Positions 37,130-50,770 of a stretch of 64,000 bases of DNA are shown piece by piece (position 1 is the stretch's first letter; each line of letters starts with the position of its first letter). Source of the DNA: Microglena sp. YARC (Eukaryota > Chlorophyta > Chlorophyceae > Chlamydomonadales > Chlamydomonadaceae); contig CM039462.1 of the NCBI GenBank assembly GCA_022414725.1, positions 54,434,933 through 54,498,932 of the forward strand, written 5' to 3'. The position numbers were made by a program, and so were the translations under genes. The notes under the pieces are model-generated. The model had not been told where the DNA came from. It made no database searches and was given only the letters and a program-made list of their open reading frames with translations.

Positions 37130-37500
37130 TGCCGCACTGCCATGCTTTACTTACCGCCCTGCCCTGATCTGGACCTTCTCGGCCGTACTCCCATCTCCTG
37201 GCATGCACTACCATCCTTCCCATCTTGCAGAAACCTGCATCCTGGCCTTCATTGCTTTCTAACGCATGCCCAGTTATGTTCATCACCGTCATGCCCCTTG
37301 CTGTGCTCCCTGACCTCCATTGCTCTCTATTGCATGCCCCGCTATGCTCATCACATCCCTGCCCCTTGCCATGCCCCCTGCCCTTCCTTGATCTCTAGCG
37401 CTTACCCTGCCCCTAACCCTTCATTACTCACCATCCTGCCCCTTGCCATGCCCCTAACCCTTCATTACTGCTTGCAATGGTGCTGCATACTGCTCACCTG
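37130..37500. repeat. CCTTGCCATGCCCC minisatellite fragment
   Basis: Degenerate units containing CCCCTTGCCATGCCCCTAAC, TGCTCATCAC and CATTGCTCTCTA. The same family makes up the array at 44.3-45.2 kb. It runs directly into the 178-base array. Confidence 0.6.
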
Positions 37501-40500
37501 ATTATTGTGCTGTTGCTTATTGTCTCGCTGCTTGTAGCAGTCCTGTGTAAAGCTTCATGCTTATCATGGTGCTGCATACTGTCTTACTGATTGCAATGGT
37601 GCTGCGTACTGCCCATCTGATTATTGTGGTGTTACTTCTTATCTTGCTGCTTGCAGCAGTGCTGCGTACTGCTTACCTGCTAATTTTGGTGCCGCATACT
37701 GTCTTGCTGCTTGCAGCGGTGCTGTGTACTGCCTACCTGCTTATAGTGGTGTTGCTTATTGTCTCGATGCTTGCATTGTTGCTGCATACTGCTTACTGTT
37801 TATTGTGGTGCTGCTTACTATCGCGCTGCTTGCAATGGCGCTGCGTACTCTTTAATGCTTATTGTTGTGCTGCTTGCTGTCTTGCTGCTTGCAGTGTTGC
37901 TGTGTACTGCCTACCTGCTTATAGTGGTGTTGCTTATTGTCTTGATGCTTGCATTGTTGCTGCATACTGCTTAATGTTTATTGTTGTGCTGCTTACTGTC
38001 GTGCTGCGTGCAGTTGTGCTGTTTACTGCGTACCTGCTTATAGTGGTGTTGCTTATTGTCTCAATGCTTGCATTGCTGCTGCATACTGCTTAATGTTTAT
38101 TGTGGTGCTGCTTACAGTCGCGCTGCTAGCAATGGCGCTGCGTACCCCTTAATGCTTATTGTTGTGCTGCTTGCCGTCTTGCTGCTTGCAGTGTTGCTGT
38201 GTACTGCCTACCTGCTTATAGTGGTGTTGCTTATTGTCTTGATGCTTGCATCGTTGCTGCGTACTGCAAAATGCTTATTGTGGTGCTGCTTACTTTTGTG
38301 CTGCTTGCAATGGCGCTGCGTACTCCTTAATGCTTATTGTTGTGCTGCTTACTGTCTTGCTGCTTGCAGTTGTGCTGTGTCCTGCCTAGCTGCTTATAGT
38401 GGTGTTGCTTATTGTCTCAATGCTTGCATCGTTGCTGCATACTGCTTACTGTTTATTGTGGTGCTGCTTACTTTTGTGCTGCTTGCAATGGCGCTGCGTA
38501 CTCCTTAATGCTTATTGTTGTGCTGCTTGCTGTCTTGCTGCTTGCAGTGTTGCTGTGTACTGCCTACCTGCTTATAGTGGTGTTGCTTATTGTCTTGATG
38601 CTTGCATCGGTGCTGCGTACTGCTTAATGCTTATTGTGGTGCTGCTTACTGTCATGCCTACTGTCGTGCTCCTTGCAATGGCGCTGCATACTCCTTAATG
38701 CTTATTGTTGTGCTGCTTACTGTCTTGCTGCTTACAGTTGTGCTGTTTACCGCCTACCTGCTTATATTGGTGTTGCTTATTGTCTCAATGCTTGCATTGT
38801 TGCTGCATACTGCATAATGTTTATTGTGGTGCTGGTTACTGTCGCGTTGCTAGCAATGGCGCTGCGTACTCCTTAATGCTTATTGTTCTGCTGCTTGCTG
38901 TCTTGCTGCTTCCAGTTTTGCTGTGTACTGCCTTCCTGCTTATAGTGGTGTTGCTTATTGTCTTGATGCTTGCATCGCTGCTGCGTACTGCTTAATGCTT
39001 ATTGTGGTGCTGCTTACTGTTGTGCTGCTTGCAATGGCGCTGCGTACTCCTTAATGCTAATTGTGGTGCCGCATACTGTCTTGTTGCTTGCAGCGGTGCT
39101 GTGTCCTGCCTACCTGCTTATAGTGGTGTTGCTTATTGTCTCAATGCTTGCATCGTTGCTGCATACTGCTTATTGCTTATTTTGGTGCTGCTTACTGTCA
39201 TGCCTACTGTCGTGCTCCTTGCAATGGCGCTGCATACTCCTTAATGCTTATTGTTGTGCTGCTTACTGTCTTGCTGCTTACAGTTGTGCTGTTTACTGCC
39301 TACCTGCTTATAGTGGTGTTGCTTATTGTCTCAATGCTTGCATTGTTGCTGCATACTGCATAATGTTTATCGTGGTGCTGCTTACTGTCGCGTTGCTAGC
39401 AATGGCGCTGCGTACTCCTTAATGCTTATTGTTGTGCTGCTTGCTGTCTTGCTGCTTCTAGTTGTGCTGTGTCCTGCCTTCCTGCTTATAGTGGTGTTGC
39501 TTATTGCCTTGATGCTTGCATCGTTGCTGCGTACTGCTTAATGCTTATTGTGGTGCTGCTTACTGTTGTGCTGCTTGCAATGGCGATGCGTACTCCTTAA
39601 TGCATATTGTTGTGCTGCTTGCTGTCTTGCTGCTTGCAGTGTTGCTATTTACTGCCTTCCTGCTTATTGTGGTGTTGCTTATTGCCTCAATGCTTGCATC
39701 GTTGCTGCATACTGCTTAATGCTTATTGTGGTGCTGCTTACTATCGCGCTGCTTGCAATGGCGCTGCGTACTCCTTAATGCTTATTGTTGTGCGGCTTAC
39801 TTTCTTGCTGCTTCCAGTTGTGCCGTTTACTGCCTACCTGCTTATATTGGTGTTGCTTATTGTCTCAATGCTTGCATTGTTGCTGCATACTGCTTAATGT
39901 TTATTGTGGTGCTGCTTACTGTCGCGCTGCTAGCAATGGCGCTGTGTACTCCTCAATGCTTATTGTTGTGCTGCTTGCTGTCTTGCTGCTTGCAGTGTTG
40001 CTGTGTCCTGCCTACCTGCTTATAGTGGTGTTGCTTATTGTCTTGATGCTTGCATCGTTGCTGCATACTGCTTAATGCTTATTGTTGTGCTGCTTACTGT
40101 TGTGCTGCTTGCAATGGCGCTGCGTACTCCATAATGCTTATTGTTGTACTGCTTACTGTCTTGCTGCTTGCAGTGTTGCTGTGTACTGCCTACCTGCTTA
40201 TAGTGGTGTTGCTTATTGTCTTGATGCTTGCATCGTTGCTGCATACTGCTTAATGCTTATTGTGGTGCTGCTTACTGTTGTGCTGCTTGCAATGGCGCTG
40301 CATACTCCTCAATGCTTATTGTTGTGCTGCTTGCTGTCTTGCTGCTTGCAGTGTTGCTGTGTCCTGCCTACCTGCTTATAGTGGTGTTGCTTATTGTCTC
40401 AATGCTTGCTTCGTTGCTGCATACTGCTTACTGTTTATTGTGGTGCTGCTTACTATCGCGCTGCTTGCAATGGCGATGCGTACTCCTTAATGCTTATTGT

Positions 40501-42182
40501 TGTGCTGCTTGCTGTCTTGCTGCTTGCAGTGTTGCTGTTTACTGTATTCCTGCTTATTGTGGTGTTGCTTATTGTCTCAATGTTTGCATTGTTGCTGCAT
40601 ACTGCTTAATGTTTATTGTGGTGCTGCTAACTGTCGTGCTGCGTGCAGTTGTGCTGTTTACTGCGTACCTGCTTATAGTGGTGTTGCTTATTGTCTCAAT
40701 GCTTGCATTGCTGCTGCCTACTGCTTAATGTTTATTGTGGTGCTGCTAACAGTCGCGCTGCTAGCAATGGCGCTGCGTACTCCTTAATGCTTATTGTTGT
40801 GCTGCTTGCTGTCTTGCTGCTTGCAGTGTTGCTGTGTCCTGCCTACCTGCTTATAGTGGTGTTGCTTATTGTCTCAATGCTTGCATCGTTGCTGCATACT
40901 GCTTACTGTTTATTGTGGTGCTGCTTACTGTCGTGCTGCTTGCAATGGCGCTGCGTACTCCTTAATGCTTATTGTTGTGCTGCTTGCTGTCTTGCTGCTT
41001 GCAGTGTTGCTGTGTACTGCCTACCTGCTTATAGTGGTGTTGCTTATTGTCTTGATGCTTGCATCTTTGCTGCATACTGCTTAATGCTTATTGTGGTGCT
41101 GCTTACTGTGGTGCTGCTTGCAATGGCGCTGCGTACTCCTTAATGCTTATTGTTGTGCTGCTTACTGTCTAGCTGCTTGCAGTGTTGCTGTGTCCTGCCT
41201 ACCTGCTTATAGTGGTGTTGCTTATTGTCTCAATGCTTGCATCGTTGCTGCATACTGCTTACTGTTTATTGTGGTGCTGCTTACTATCGCGCTGCTTGCA
41301 ATGGCGCTGCGTACTCCTTAATGCTTATTGTTGTGCTGCTTGCTGTCTTGCTGCTTGCAGTGTTGCTGTGTACTGCCTACCTGCTTATAGTGGTGTTGCT
41401 TATTGTCTTGATGCTTGCATCGGTGCTGCGTACTGCTTAATGCTTATTGTTGTGCTGCTTACTGTGGTGCTGCTTGCAATGGCGATGCGTACTCCTTAAT
41501 GCTTATTGTTGTGCTGCTTGCTGTCTTGCTGCTTGCAGTGTTGCTGTGTACTGCCTACCTGCTTATAGTGGTGTTGCTCATTGTTTTGATGCTTGCAGCG
41601 TTGCTGCGTACTGCTTAATGCTTATTGTGGTGCTGCTTACTGTCGTGCTGCTTGCAATGGCGCTGCGTACCCCTTAATGCTTATAGTTGTGCTGCTTACT
41701 GTCTTGCTGCTTGCAGTTGTGCTGTTTACTGCCTTCCTGCTCATAAGTGGTGTTGCTTATTGTCTCAATGCTTGCATCGTTGCTGCATACTGCTTAATGC
41801 TTATTGTTGTGCTGCTTACTGTCGTGCTGCTTGCAATGGCACTGCGTACTCCTCAATGCTTATTGTTGTGCTGCTTGCTGTCTTGCTGCTTGCAGTGGTG
41901 CTGTGTACTGCCTACCTGCTTATTGTGGTGTTGCTCATTGTCTTGATGCTTGCACCAGTTCTGTTTACTGCTTACCTGCTTCTTGTGTTGTATCTTATTG
42001 TTTCGATGCTTGCAGCCTTGCTACGTGCTGCTTACAAGGTTATGCTGGTGCTGCCTGCTGTCTTGCTTCTTACAATGGTGCCGCTTACTGCTTACTTGAC
42101 TATTGTGGTGTTGCTTATTGTCTTGCTGCTTGCAGTGGTGCTGCGTACTGCTTACATGCTGATTGTGGTGTTGCTTACTTAG
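37501..42182. repeat. 4.7-kb array of 178-base trimers
   Basis: Three related monomers of 59, 60 and 59 bases form a 178-base unit repeated about 26 times. Monomer starts read TGCTTATTGTGGTGCTGCTT, TGCTTATTGTTGTGCTGCTT and TGCTTATAGTGGTGTTGCTT. Both ends are more diverged. All three plus-strand frames give long Leu/Val/Cys/Ala-rich open stretches, but 178 is not a multiple of three, so each frame shifts from unit to unit and ends at a TAA in CTTAATG. That argues against one protein. Some units lack a monomer or carry a local duplication (for example CATGCCTACTGTCGTGC near 38655 and 39198). Confidence 0.93.
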
Positions 42183-43420
42183 TGTTAGCAAATTCCTTCT
42201 CACCACCATAATCTCAAATTTTCTCGTTATGCCTGAAATGCAGTCAGACTCAGTTTGAACCTCAAGACGGCACACAGTTTGGCAACTAAGTAGAGGCCAT
42301 GTTAGTGACATTGAAAACTATTTAGCTTGCAAGATGGTCAATATGCAATCACATTATTGTTATACTTCATTACTAAATTGCCATGTGTTGGCACCTGAAC
42401 TAGCTTGCAAGGATACACATATGTATTCACCTGACCCGCATGCTTCTGAAACACACCTTCATAACTAGATACAAATCTGAATGGACCAGAACGAGCTTGC
42501 AAGCTAGTTCATCTGCATTCACCAGACTCTCAGCCTTCAGGGCGAGTTAGCAACATCTAGGCATCTGAACTAGCTATCGGTAACTATCTATATAATTATC
42601 AATTAACTAACATAGTACCTGATTATCTGACTGGCTTGCGAATATATGTATGAATCTCCTTCCGTGTATGCATGTCTTGCAGGCCAAGAGGAGGGATGGA
42701 TGTAATCGGAATGGCAAGATTGCTGGCATGAAGGAACTACAAATGCTGATGATGTACAGATATAGACTCAGCGAGGACGTAGAGAAATGATGATCGGGTT
42801 GACTTGCTAGCCCCCTTCTTTCCCTCTCTATGCGGTCGGTTGTACTTGCTAGTTTTCTTCTTTGACTCTTTATGTCGTCATGTGGACTGTCTAGTCCTCT
42901 TCCTTGACTCTCCTAGCGGTTGGTTTTCCTTGCTTGTCACATTCCTTGCCTCAGTGGTTAGGTTGCCACACCTCCGGCAGTTGGAGTACCTTCATGCCTC
43001 CTTCCTTGCCTCCTATTAGGTTGGGTATACCTTGGGTTATGCAGGTTTCATATTGGACATGATCAGACTTGTCCTACATGCTATTGACATACATATTTGG
43101 TTGGATGCATAGAGATCCTTGTGATAGACACTCCGAAAAATATCGAATCTGACACATGGGGTCGTGATATATCCCTCTAAATTGTAGATGCTGTGAAATG
43201 GGGATGCTGGACGGAGAATATCCTCTTAGTAGTAGAGGATGAACAGCACTTCTTGATGGAATGTTACGTGTACTCTTAGGATTTCTTGGGGTGAGAACTT
43301 TGAAAGCACCCCGAGTGGATTTAACAGTTTATAGACTTGTCAGGGCTCACCCCTTGATTGTAAACTGACATACATGATTTGTTGCATGGATATTTTATGC
43401 TTGTAAAGTGCCCCAATCTC
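42183..43420. other. no gene; weak short repeats
   Basis: AGCTTGCAAG recurs near 42326, 42401 and 42494 in diverged units. CTTGCTAG- and CTCTTCCTTGACTC-type words recur between 42800 and 42960. No recognisable coding sequence. Confidence 0.4.
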
Positions 43421-43830
43421 ATTCCGACTAAAGAGTTGCGCCAGACTACATCCTTTGAGAAACGCAATGAACTCAACCCAGACTATACCCAGACCACTCG
43501 GGGAAGTCGACAGATCGCTAAATGCGTACGAGCGCAGCGGAATGCACGCGGAACGCACGCGGGGTCCGCGATTAGTCATAGTCCTTTAATGACCTGGCAC
43601 TTCTGACTCTAGCGGTAAGCCCTATACCCGCGTCGCGTGTAGCTCAGAATCCCGAGACATTTCGCCTACATTTCGCCAAGGCGGATTGTCGTCGAAATGT
43701 CTCAGACTTCTGAGATATTTCGACGGCATCTCGCCACGCACGGCGGCTTGTGCACGGTCATGAGGCGAATTGTTCGGTCTTCTGAGACATTTCGCCTGTA
43801 CTTCGCCTGCAGGGCCGTTTGGGCACGGTG
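43421..43830. repeat. mixed repeats including a GAGACATTTCG palindrome
   Basis: Near 43428 stands one copy of the 55-base unit (AAAGAGTTGCGCCAGACTAC) that is tandem at 47.5 kb. GAGACATTTCG at 43654-43664 pairs with CGAAATGTCTC at 43693-43703, an 11-base perfect inverted repeat. Related GAGATATTTCG and GAGACATTTCG words follow near 43710 and 43786, about 65-75 bases apart. Confidence 0.55.
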
Positions 43831-44300
43831 GTCGGAGAGGTCACTTTTTCAGGAATATTTTCCAGGAGCATTTCTCAATTACATCAGGAGTCGAGAAGAT
43901 AGATTACATACATAATAAACTATGCATCCATTAACCTATTGATCTACCTATATATATATATGTAAGCATCCTTACACATGTACATCCACTACAGCCCATA
44001 TATTTCCTCTATATCCATTAACCATAGATAGACAGAGAGCAAAAACGAGCAGCCAAATTGCTGGCTGGAGCCATGTAGCTAATTAAGTTCAAGTACAAGT
44101 ATATACGCAGCCTGCAGGCAGCTATCTCTTTGTCTACTTATGAAAACATAGGCCTATATATCCACCAAGAAGAAACGCCCAAACAAAGCTATACATCTAT
44201 ATATCTTCGCTGATTCTATTTTAGATTTCCATCTTCAGCATGTGTAGTTCCTTCGTGGCAACAATCTTCATCGCAGCCGTAGCATTTCCATCCATCCTTT
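43831..44300. other. no gene recognised
   Basis: AT-rich, with TATATATATA near 43950. Nothing recognisable. Confidence 0.4.
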
Positions 44301-45180
44301 TGCTTTGCAAGACATGCAAAGCAGGGCATGCGTTAGAGAGCACCAATGGCATGGTTAATGGCAAGGGGCAGTACGGTGCGGTGATGAGCAGAGCATGGCA
44401 TGCGTTACATAGCAACCAATGGCGGGGAGCATGGCAAGGGGCAGGCATGTGCTAAGCAGAGCAGAGCAGGCATTATAGAGCGATGAATGGCAGGGAGCAC
44501 AGTGCGGGGCATGGATGCGATAAGCAGATCAGGGCATGTGTTAGATAGCAAAGCAGGGAAGGGAGCAAAGTACGCCTGGAAAGTGATGACCTGAGAAGGG
44601 CATGTGTTCGAGGAGGAAGGAAGGGAAAGATCACGGCAAGGGGCAGGACCACAGTGATGAGCATAGTAAGGCATGCGTTTGAGAACCAAGAGCATGGATA
44701 ATGGCAATTGCCAGTATCCCTGCCCCTCTTTGATCTTTAACGCCTGCCCTGCTCTGCTCATCACTGTCGTCTTGCACCTTGCCATTATCCCTGCCCCTCT
44801 TTGCTCTCTAACGCCTGCCCTGCCTTGCTCATCACTGTCGTCCTGCCCCTTTCCATTATCCCTGCCCCTCTTTGCTCTCCAACGCCTGCTTTTCTCTGCT
44901 CATCACTGTCGTCTTTCCCCTTGCCATTATCCCTGCCCCTCTTTGCTCTCTAAGAGAGTAAAAAGGGGCAGGGATAATGGCAAGGGGCAAGACGACAGTG
45001 ATGGCCAGAGCAAGCCAGGCGTTAGAGAGCAAGGAAGGGCAGCGAGCACAGATAGGGGCAAGATGGTGATAAGCAGAGCATGGCCCGCGTTACAGAGCAA
45101 TGAAGGGCAGGGAGGATGGCAAGGGGCAGGACAGTGACGTGCAGAGCAGGGTATGCGTTAGAGATCAAAGAAGGGCAGTA
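44301..45180. repeat. GGCAAGGGGCAG minisatellite with orientation switches
   Basis: Units of about 60-70 bases carrying GGCAAGGGGCAG, GATGAGCAGAGC and GCGTTAGAGAGC. On the plus strand the G-rich orientation occupies 44330-44700, its reverse complement (CCCCTTGCCATTATCCCTGC) occupies about 44700-44952, and the G-rich orientation returns from 44953 to 45180. At 44945-44960 the two orientations meet directly (CTCTCTAAGAGAG), giving an inverted repeat with arms of about 90 bases. Confidence 0.8.
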
Positions 45181-45264
45181 CATAGACAGAGGCATATACG
45201 GATATAGTACAGATGCAGTTACGGAGATGATGGCAGAGACAGTGACACAAACATAGACAGATGC
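45181..45264. other. short spacer with ACAGA words
   Basis: Purine-rich spacer with irregular ACAGA/GACAG words; no gene. Confidence 0.4.
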
Positions 45265-45905
45265 ACGTGGGCACCACCTAGGCATGAATCAAGACATAAT
45301 TCCCTATGCCACACAACTGTTGCAAAACCGCACCTACAAGCTAGCTTCACTTATCACTTACGTTGTTGTCCAAAAGCCTCATGTGACAGTGGAACATCAG
45401 AACTGGGAGGGAAGACAGAGCAATGGTCCCTGCAAATACAGAATGCAGGCATAGTTAAATTAAGTTGCACCCTTTACTTCTTATTTGATGATAGTTTAAA
45501 GCCCCCTTCTCTTGTGTCAACAATGGCCACGCGCTCAAGCAGACTGACAAGCAAGTATTCATGCGTGCAACAGATAGGCATGCAGGCAACCAAGCCACTT
45601 TTCCATGGGCTGAACACTCTATGCCTAGCACCTCCAAGCTGCAGTCACCATCCAGATATTCAGCCAATAAGTCACCAAGGAGGAAGACAGAAAGGCAGGC
45701 ATACAGACATGAATGCACAAAAGGAGGCATGCAAGCAGGTGGACACTATTTAGGCATGTGATCAAGTCAGAATTCCCTAGGCCACATTGATGTGAAACCC
45801 TACCTACAAGCAAGCTTCAGACCGCTACCAGACAGAGCATGGGTCCCTCCAAAAAATAAGGGCGGGCATAGTTACATTTATTGACACCCTTTGTGTTGTT
45901 TTTGC
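45265..45905. repeat. direct duplication, ~460 bases apart
   Basis: Words of the first copy (TAGGCATGAATCAAGACATAATTCCC, TACCTACAAGC-like, GGCATAGTTA, ACCCTTT) return in order in the second (TAGGCATGTGATCAAGTCAG, CCTACCTACAAGCAAGCTTC, GGGCATAGTTACATT, ACCCTTTGTG). First copy about 45270-45490, second about 45735-45905. Non-coding as far as I can see. Confidence 0.6.
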
Positions 45906-46367
45906 GTATTGGTAGGGAGATCCCCCTGGAAGTACAACCTGCCTCAAGCTCAGGTACCTGAACCCCAGCCTTGCATTGTCCACCCTTGTCTGAGTTTACC
46001 ATGCAGAATGGATCCGGAAGACCTAAGCATAAAGACAAGGTTGGACTGTTCCCCAACACCCAGAGAAGCAAGGAGAACCAGTCTCCACTACAACGCAAGA
46101 GGCAATGTGCCAAGACTGCCACAACCACTAGAAGTGAACCCAATGTGAAGATGCATGCCATGGACAGAGTCCAGGGCAGTGCATGATCCCACTAGCGTGT
46201 AAGGCCCCGTGTCCTTTAAAGCTCTACTCCAACCCAGGAGCGAACAGGTGGAAGTATGACTCACATAAGAGTTGGGAGCAAGTTGTCCCAGCATCCTACA
46301 TTGCACAGTGCCAACAAATCATACCATGCTGCCCTCCCAAGCTGAAGTCATGCTCCTGGCACAGTAG
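45906..46367. other. no recognised gene
   Basis: Mixed composition with overlapping open frames on both strands (minus 46161-45817, plus 45891-46500) and no identifiable motif. Confidence 0.35.
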
Positions 46368-46628
46368 ACTCCACAGACCACCATATTTGACGGTGTCCAG
46401 AGCAACGTCGGCGTCGGGTGGGCTGCCGAGATGCTACAATTTCTGCAACTTGTCCATGCGGTGGCGGTACAGCAGCGCCGACCGATACCGGGCTTCCTAG
46501 TTGAGGAGTTGACGACGCACGGGCCGCTGGCTGCAACATACCATGCATCCAGCAGATGCACTGACAACCTACACAAGTCTAACATAGTCGGATTGGTCGT
46601 GACCATTAGCGGAACCGATGTAAGGTAA
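46368..46628 (+). other. unrecognised 86-codon frame, possible exon fragment
   Basis: After an in-frame TAG at 46365-46367 the plus strand stays open to a TAA after 46625. The translation is protein-like and non-repetitive (IFDGVQSNVGVGWAAEMLQF, later PIPGFLVEELTTHGPLAATY), and GC content is higher than on either side. A minus-strand frame of similar length overlaps (46696-46319) but is rich in Ser and Cys and looks less natural. I recognise no family. It may be a transposon fragment or a single exon. Confidence 0.3.
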
Positions 46629-47515
46629 CTTGCGTAGGAAATAAGACGAGAGCATTGGTCAAATTTCAATAAACAATCTGACGCACTAGCTCGCACGCAG
46701 AAGGCGGGAGATGGCGTGGCGCATTAATCCTGAGAAGAAAGCTGGAAATAATGGAGGAAACAAAGCAGGACGTCTAAAAATATCAAGTAGCAACAAACAC
46801 ATGCGTTGGGCGAGGGAGGGAAGAGTTTGTGGTAGGAGATCGAGAGATAGAGTGAAGGTTGGCGTGGCTTGCGACGGCTTGCCCTGGCCATATTGCCATG
46901 GCTGTAATTGTACAGACATTTCGCCATGCCGCGTCCAATCCGCCTTGGCTAAATGTACATGAAAGGGCACCATGCGAAAACATCTATCAAAATTACTACG
47001 AGGCCTGCCAGGTCATCGCAAGTCACACTAATATTTCAGTGTGACTTAGGCTTTCATCACAGTGATTAAAATCGTCCTGGTTAGCCCTACAACAGCGCCA
47101 TTTTTGACGCATGCAGCGAAAGCACATCGGTGACTTCGGGTGTTCATTTTCCCGAATGAAAGCTATTCGCCAACAAGTGGTTCGCGCTAGTACTTCGTTG
47201 CCTAATTGTTCATCCTATCTCGGAATCGCTGGCAGAGCTTCGCAGGTTCGCAAGAATGACCCCTCGAAAAGGTTGCTAACAGACCTTCGAGCGACAGAAA
47301 GCTGCATACCCCTTCGCGTATTACAACTCAGCAGTTAACGTGCGATCGAGGAGTTATTGGTCACGCTTCAGTCTACGAAAAGTTCTGGGTGTCTGTCGGG
47401 ATCGCTGGTTTGCGGTGAGCCGAGACATTTCGTCCACTGTACACCTACATTTATCTGTAGTTCCGCTGCAAATCGTGTCTTTCGCCTACATTTAGCGAAA
47501 TTGTCACTTCCCCGA
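46629..47515. other. no recognised gene
   Basis: Short frames on both strands between 46686 and 46973 have no recognised motif. Near 47415-47510 are words related to the 43.65-kb repeats (GAGACATTTCG, TTTCGCCTACATTT). Confidence 0.35.
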
Positions 47516-47650
47516 GTGCTAAAGAGTTGCGCCAGATTACATCCTTTGAGAAACGCAATGAACTCAACACAGACTAAAGAGTCGCGCCAGACTACATCCT
47601 TTGAGAAACGCAATGAACTCAACCGAGACTAAAGAGTTGCGCCAGAATGA
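47516..47650. repeat. 55-base tandem repeat, 2.3 units
   Basis: Unit ACTAAAGAGTTGCGCCAGAC, TACATCCTTTGAGAAACGCA, ATGAACTCAACCCAG is 55 bases. Copies start at about 47518, 47573 and 47628, the last partial. A single copy is at 43428. Confidence 0.85.
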
Positions 47651-48477
47651 ACATACTACGTCAACTCTGCGACTGGACAGCCAACGCAGAATAAACGGTC
47701 CACAATCGTCCACGTCCGGATCTTCTCAATCGACGAGGACGCGTCTATTATGCGCCACTATCGCAATGCAACGCATTAAAGTTGGACGTTAGGAAAGCTG
47801 CAGTGCGTTCGAATTCCGTCGAAGAGTCCACCCACGTGGCCCTTGGTCACGTGATCACCAAATCATGGTCTAGGGCGCGGAGCGCCTTCCGTACATCATT
47901 AGTCATTAACCTGATAGGCGCAACTGCGCAACCGATCGGGGTCCTTGACGCAACCCCGCGCAAAACAGGTCGTTCCCCGAGTGCCGTTAGACATAGGCAG
48001 TACTTCCACATAGTACTGCCACGTCTGTCCTGCTGACTAGCCTTAGCTATATAGAATGGTGCGGGCCTCTAGAACGATACTCCATGTGTATCGAACTAAG
48101 CTCCCGCATCGACATCCCTATTTAACCCATAACTTATCTAGATCTGTCTGTGACCCTTTGCAATTAGGGAACTAACTAAGTTCTCACCTAACATCGGCAC
48201 CTCCCTCACCCAGTGACTCCATGACTCGCATACTAAACCAGGGGCTATCAAACACTTTCAAACTCATTCAAACGAAGCAGGTTCACGAGGCGAAAAGGTG
48301 GCGAAAGACAGGTTTGACCGTTTTATAGCAGAAAGAAGCGCGTGAAGAGCATGCTTGGACACTAAAGCGCTCTCGTGCAGATCCAGCCGATTCCCCCCTC
48401 ATCCCCCTCCCATTTCCATGGACATTGGTGCTAGCGCTGGAGGGAGTGGCACGGCAGGAGAAGGAGTGCTCTCCATC
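47651..48477. other. no recognised gene
   Basis: Balanced composition. Plus-strand frame 47782-48036 (84 codons) has no known motif. Nothing else recognisable up to the microsatellite. Confidence 0.35.
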
Positions 48478-49435
<958 letters not shown>

Positions 49436-50770
49436 CAAGCTTCCAAATGTCGCCATATCCTATCTCTTTGTGGTGAAGTTTTTATGTGGCAACGTTTAGG
49501 AACCACCCCTAATCTAGCAACCCCTATCATTGAAGATAAAATAAGAGCATGTTGTTTGGTGTCCCCCTGCCCTGGTCCACGCATGAAGTAGACTCAGAGA
49601 TAGAAGGGAACAAATTGTTTCGTGGTTGGCTATACCATATGGCTTTGGCCGATCGGCAGAGGTTGTTTGAGGAGGAGCGTTTGCTCAGAATTTAGGAGGC
49701 ACGGTTCCCCCACACACTGTCCATGCGTGCAATCCAGATAGAGGCTGCCCTGCAGGCACTGCCTGGGGGGGCAATTTAGCCTACAGGCAATAGGTGACCT
49801 CATGATGTTGGTGTTGCAATGTGATGACCCTATTCAGGCATTTCTTGACAACACGGAAGGCCTCATTGGCGGAGTACAAGGTGCTCTAGCGCATCACCTT
49901 AGCTTGGCAAAGAGAGCGCTCCTCCAGGAGCTCGGCTGCAATGCATTTCAAGACCAACTTATGACTAATTATGCATGTCCTTTGTTGGGTTGGCGATGGG
50001 CGTATATGTATGATTATACAGAGTTACAGACTAGTGCAACTTGGTGTGGGCTAGTGCAGGCAAGGGTATATAGAAGCCCAGTGTATAGCCTCCTGGTGCA
50101 GCCTGGTGTGGGGCACGTGGCACTTCCAAGTCCAGAACTATTTTTGTATGTGCTACCAGGGGTGCTGGAATTGATTTGCACCGAATGTGCTGGACTTGTT
50201 TAGCATGACTCAGTGTGAGCCTAAATAGGCATTGCGTGTGATCTCTTTTATTAGCGCTGAGTTTGTTTGCTTTGATTTTCACTGAGGTTGCTAGACTTGT
50301 TGAGCACTAAGAGTGCTTGCTTATATGAGCCCGGATTGTTTAAGCTTTAATTACCACTGCTACTGCAGCTCATGATTAGCATTGGGTGCGCTTTCCTTGA
50401 TTATCACTGAGCGTACTTCCTTAGATTAGCACCAAGAGTCTGATATGTTTTGCTTCGATTACCAGTAGCAATGAGAGTGCTTGCTTGAACTGCATGTCTT
50501 GACCAACACGGGGTGTGCTTGCTTGGATTAGCACTTCCTTACTTATATTAGCACTGAGAAGTGCTTGCTTGGATTGGCCCTGAGCTTCCACGTATTGATT
50601 AGCAATGGTTAAATTTCCAGAGCGTGTGTTATTTGGGTCCTATAGTCTGCCCAGGGCTTGCTATTAAACCATGGGAGAATTCAAATCAAACCAGAACCAG
50701 TGGACTGGAAAATCAGCACAGAGCTAGCTGAAAAAACATGTAACAATAAGGAAGTGTGCTTCACGTATTT
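49436..50770. other. unrecognised region with one 133-codon frame
   Basis: The plus-strand frame 49802-50203 (for example GVQGALAHHLSLAKRALLQE) looks partly protein-like. An earlier run in another frame near 49617-49700 (FRGWLYHMALADRQRLFEEE) also looks protein-like but stops. I recognise no family; it may be a decayed transposase or host fragment. From 50210 to 50600 the words GATTAGCACTGAG and TTAGCATTGGG recur irregularly. Confidence 0.3.

Noticed and set aside
37501..42182. Family of hydrophobic membrane-protein genes
   Set aside because: The 178-base unit shifts frame by one each repeat, the same peptides appear in staggered overlapping frames, and each is stopped by the CTTAATG word.
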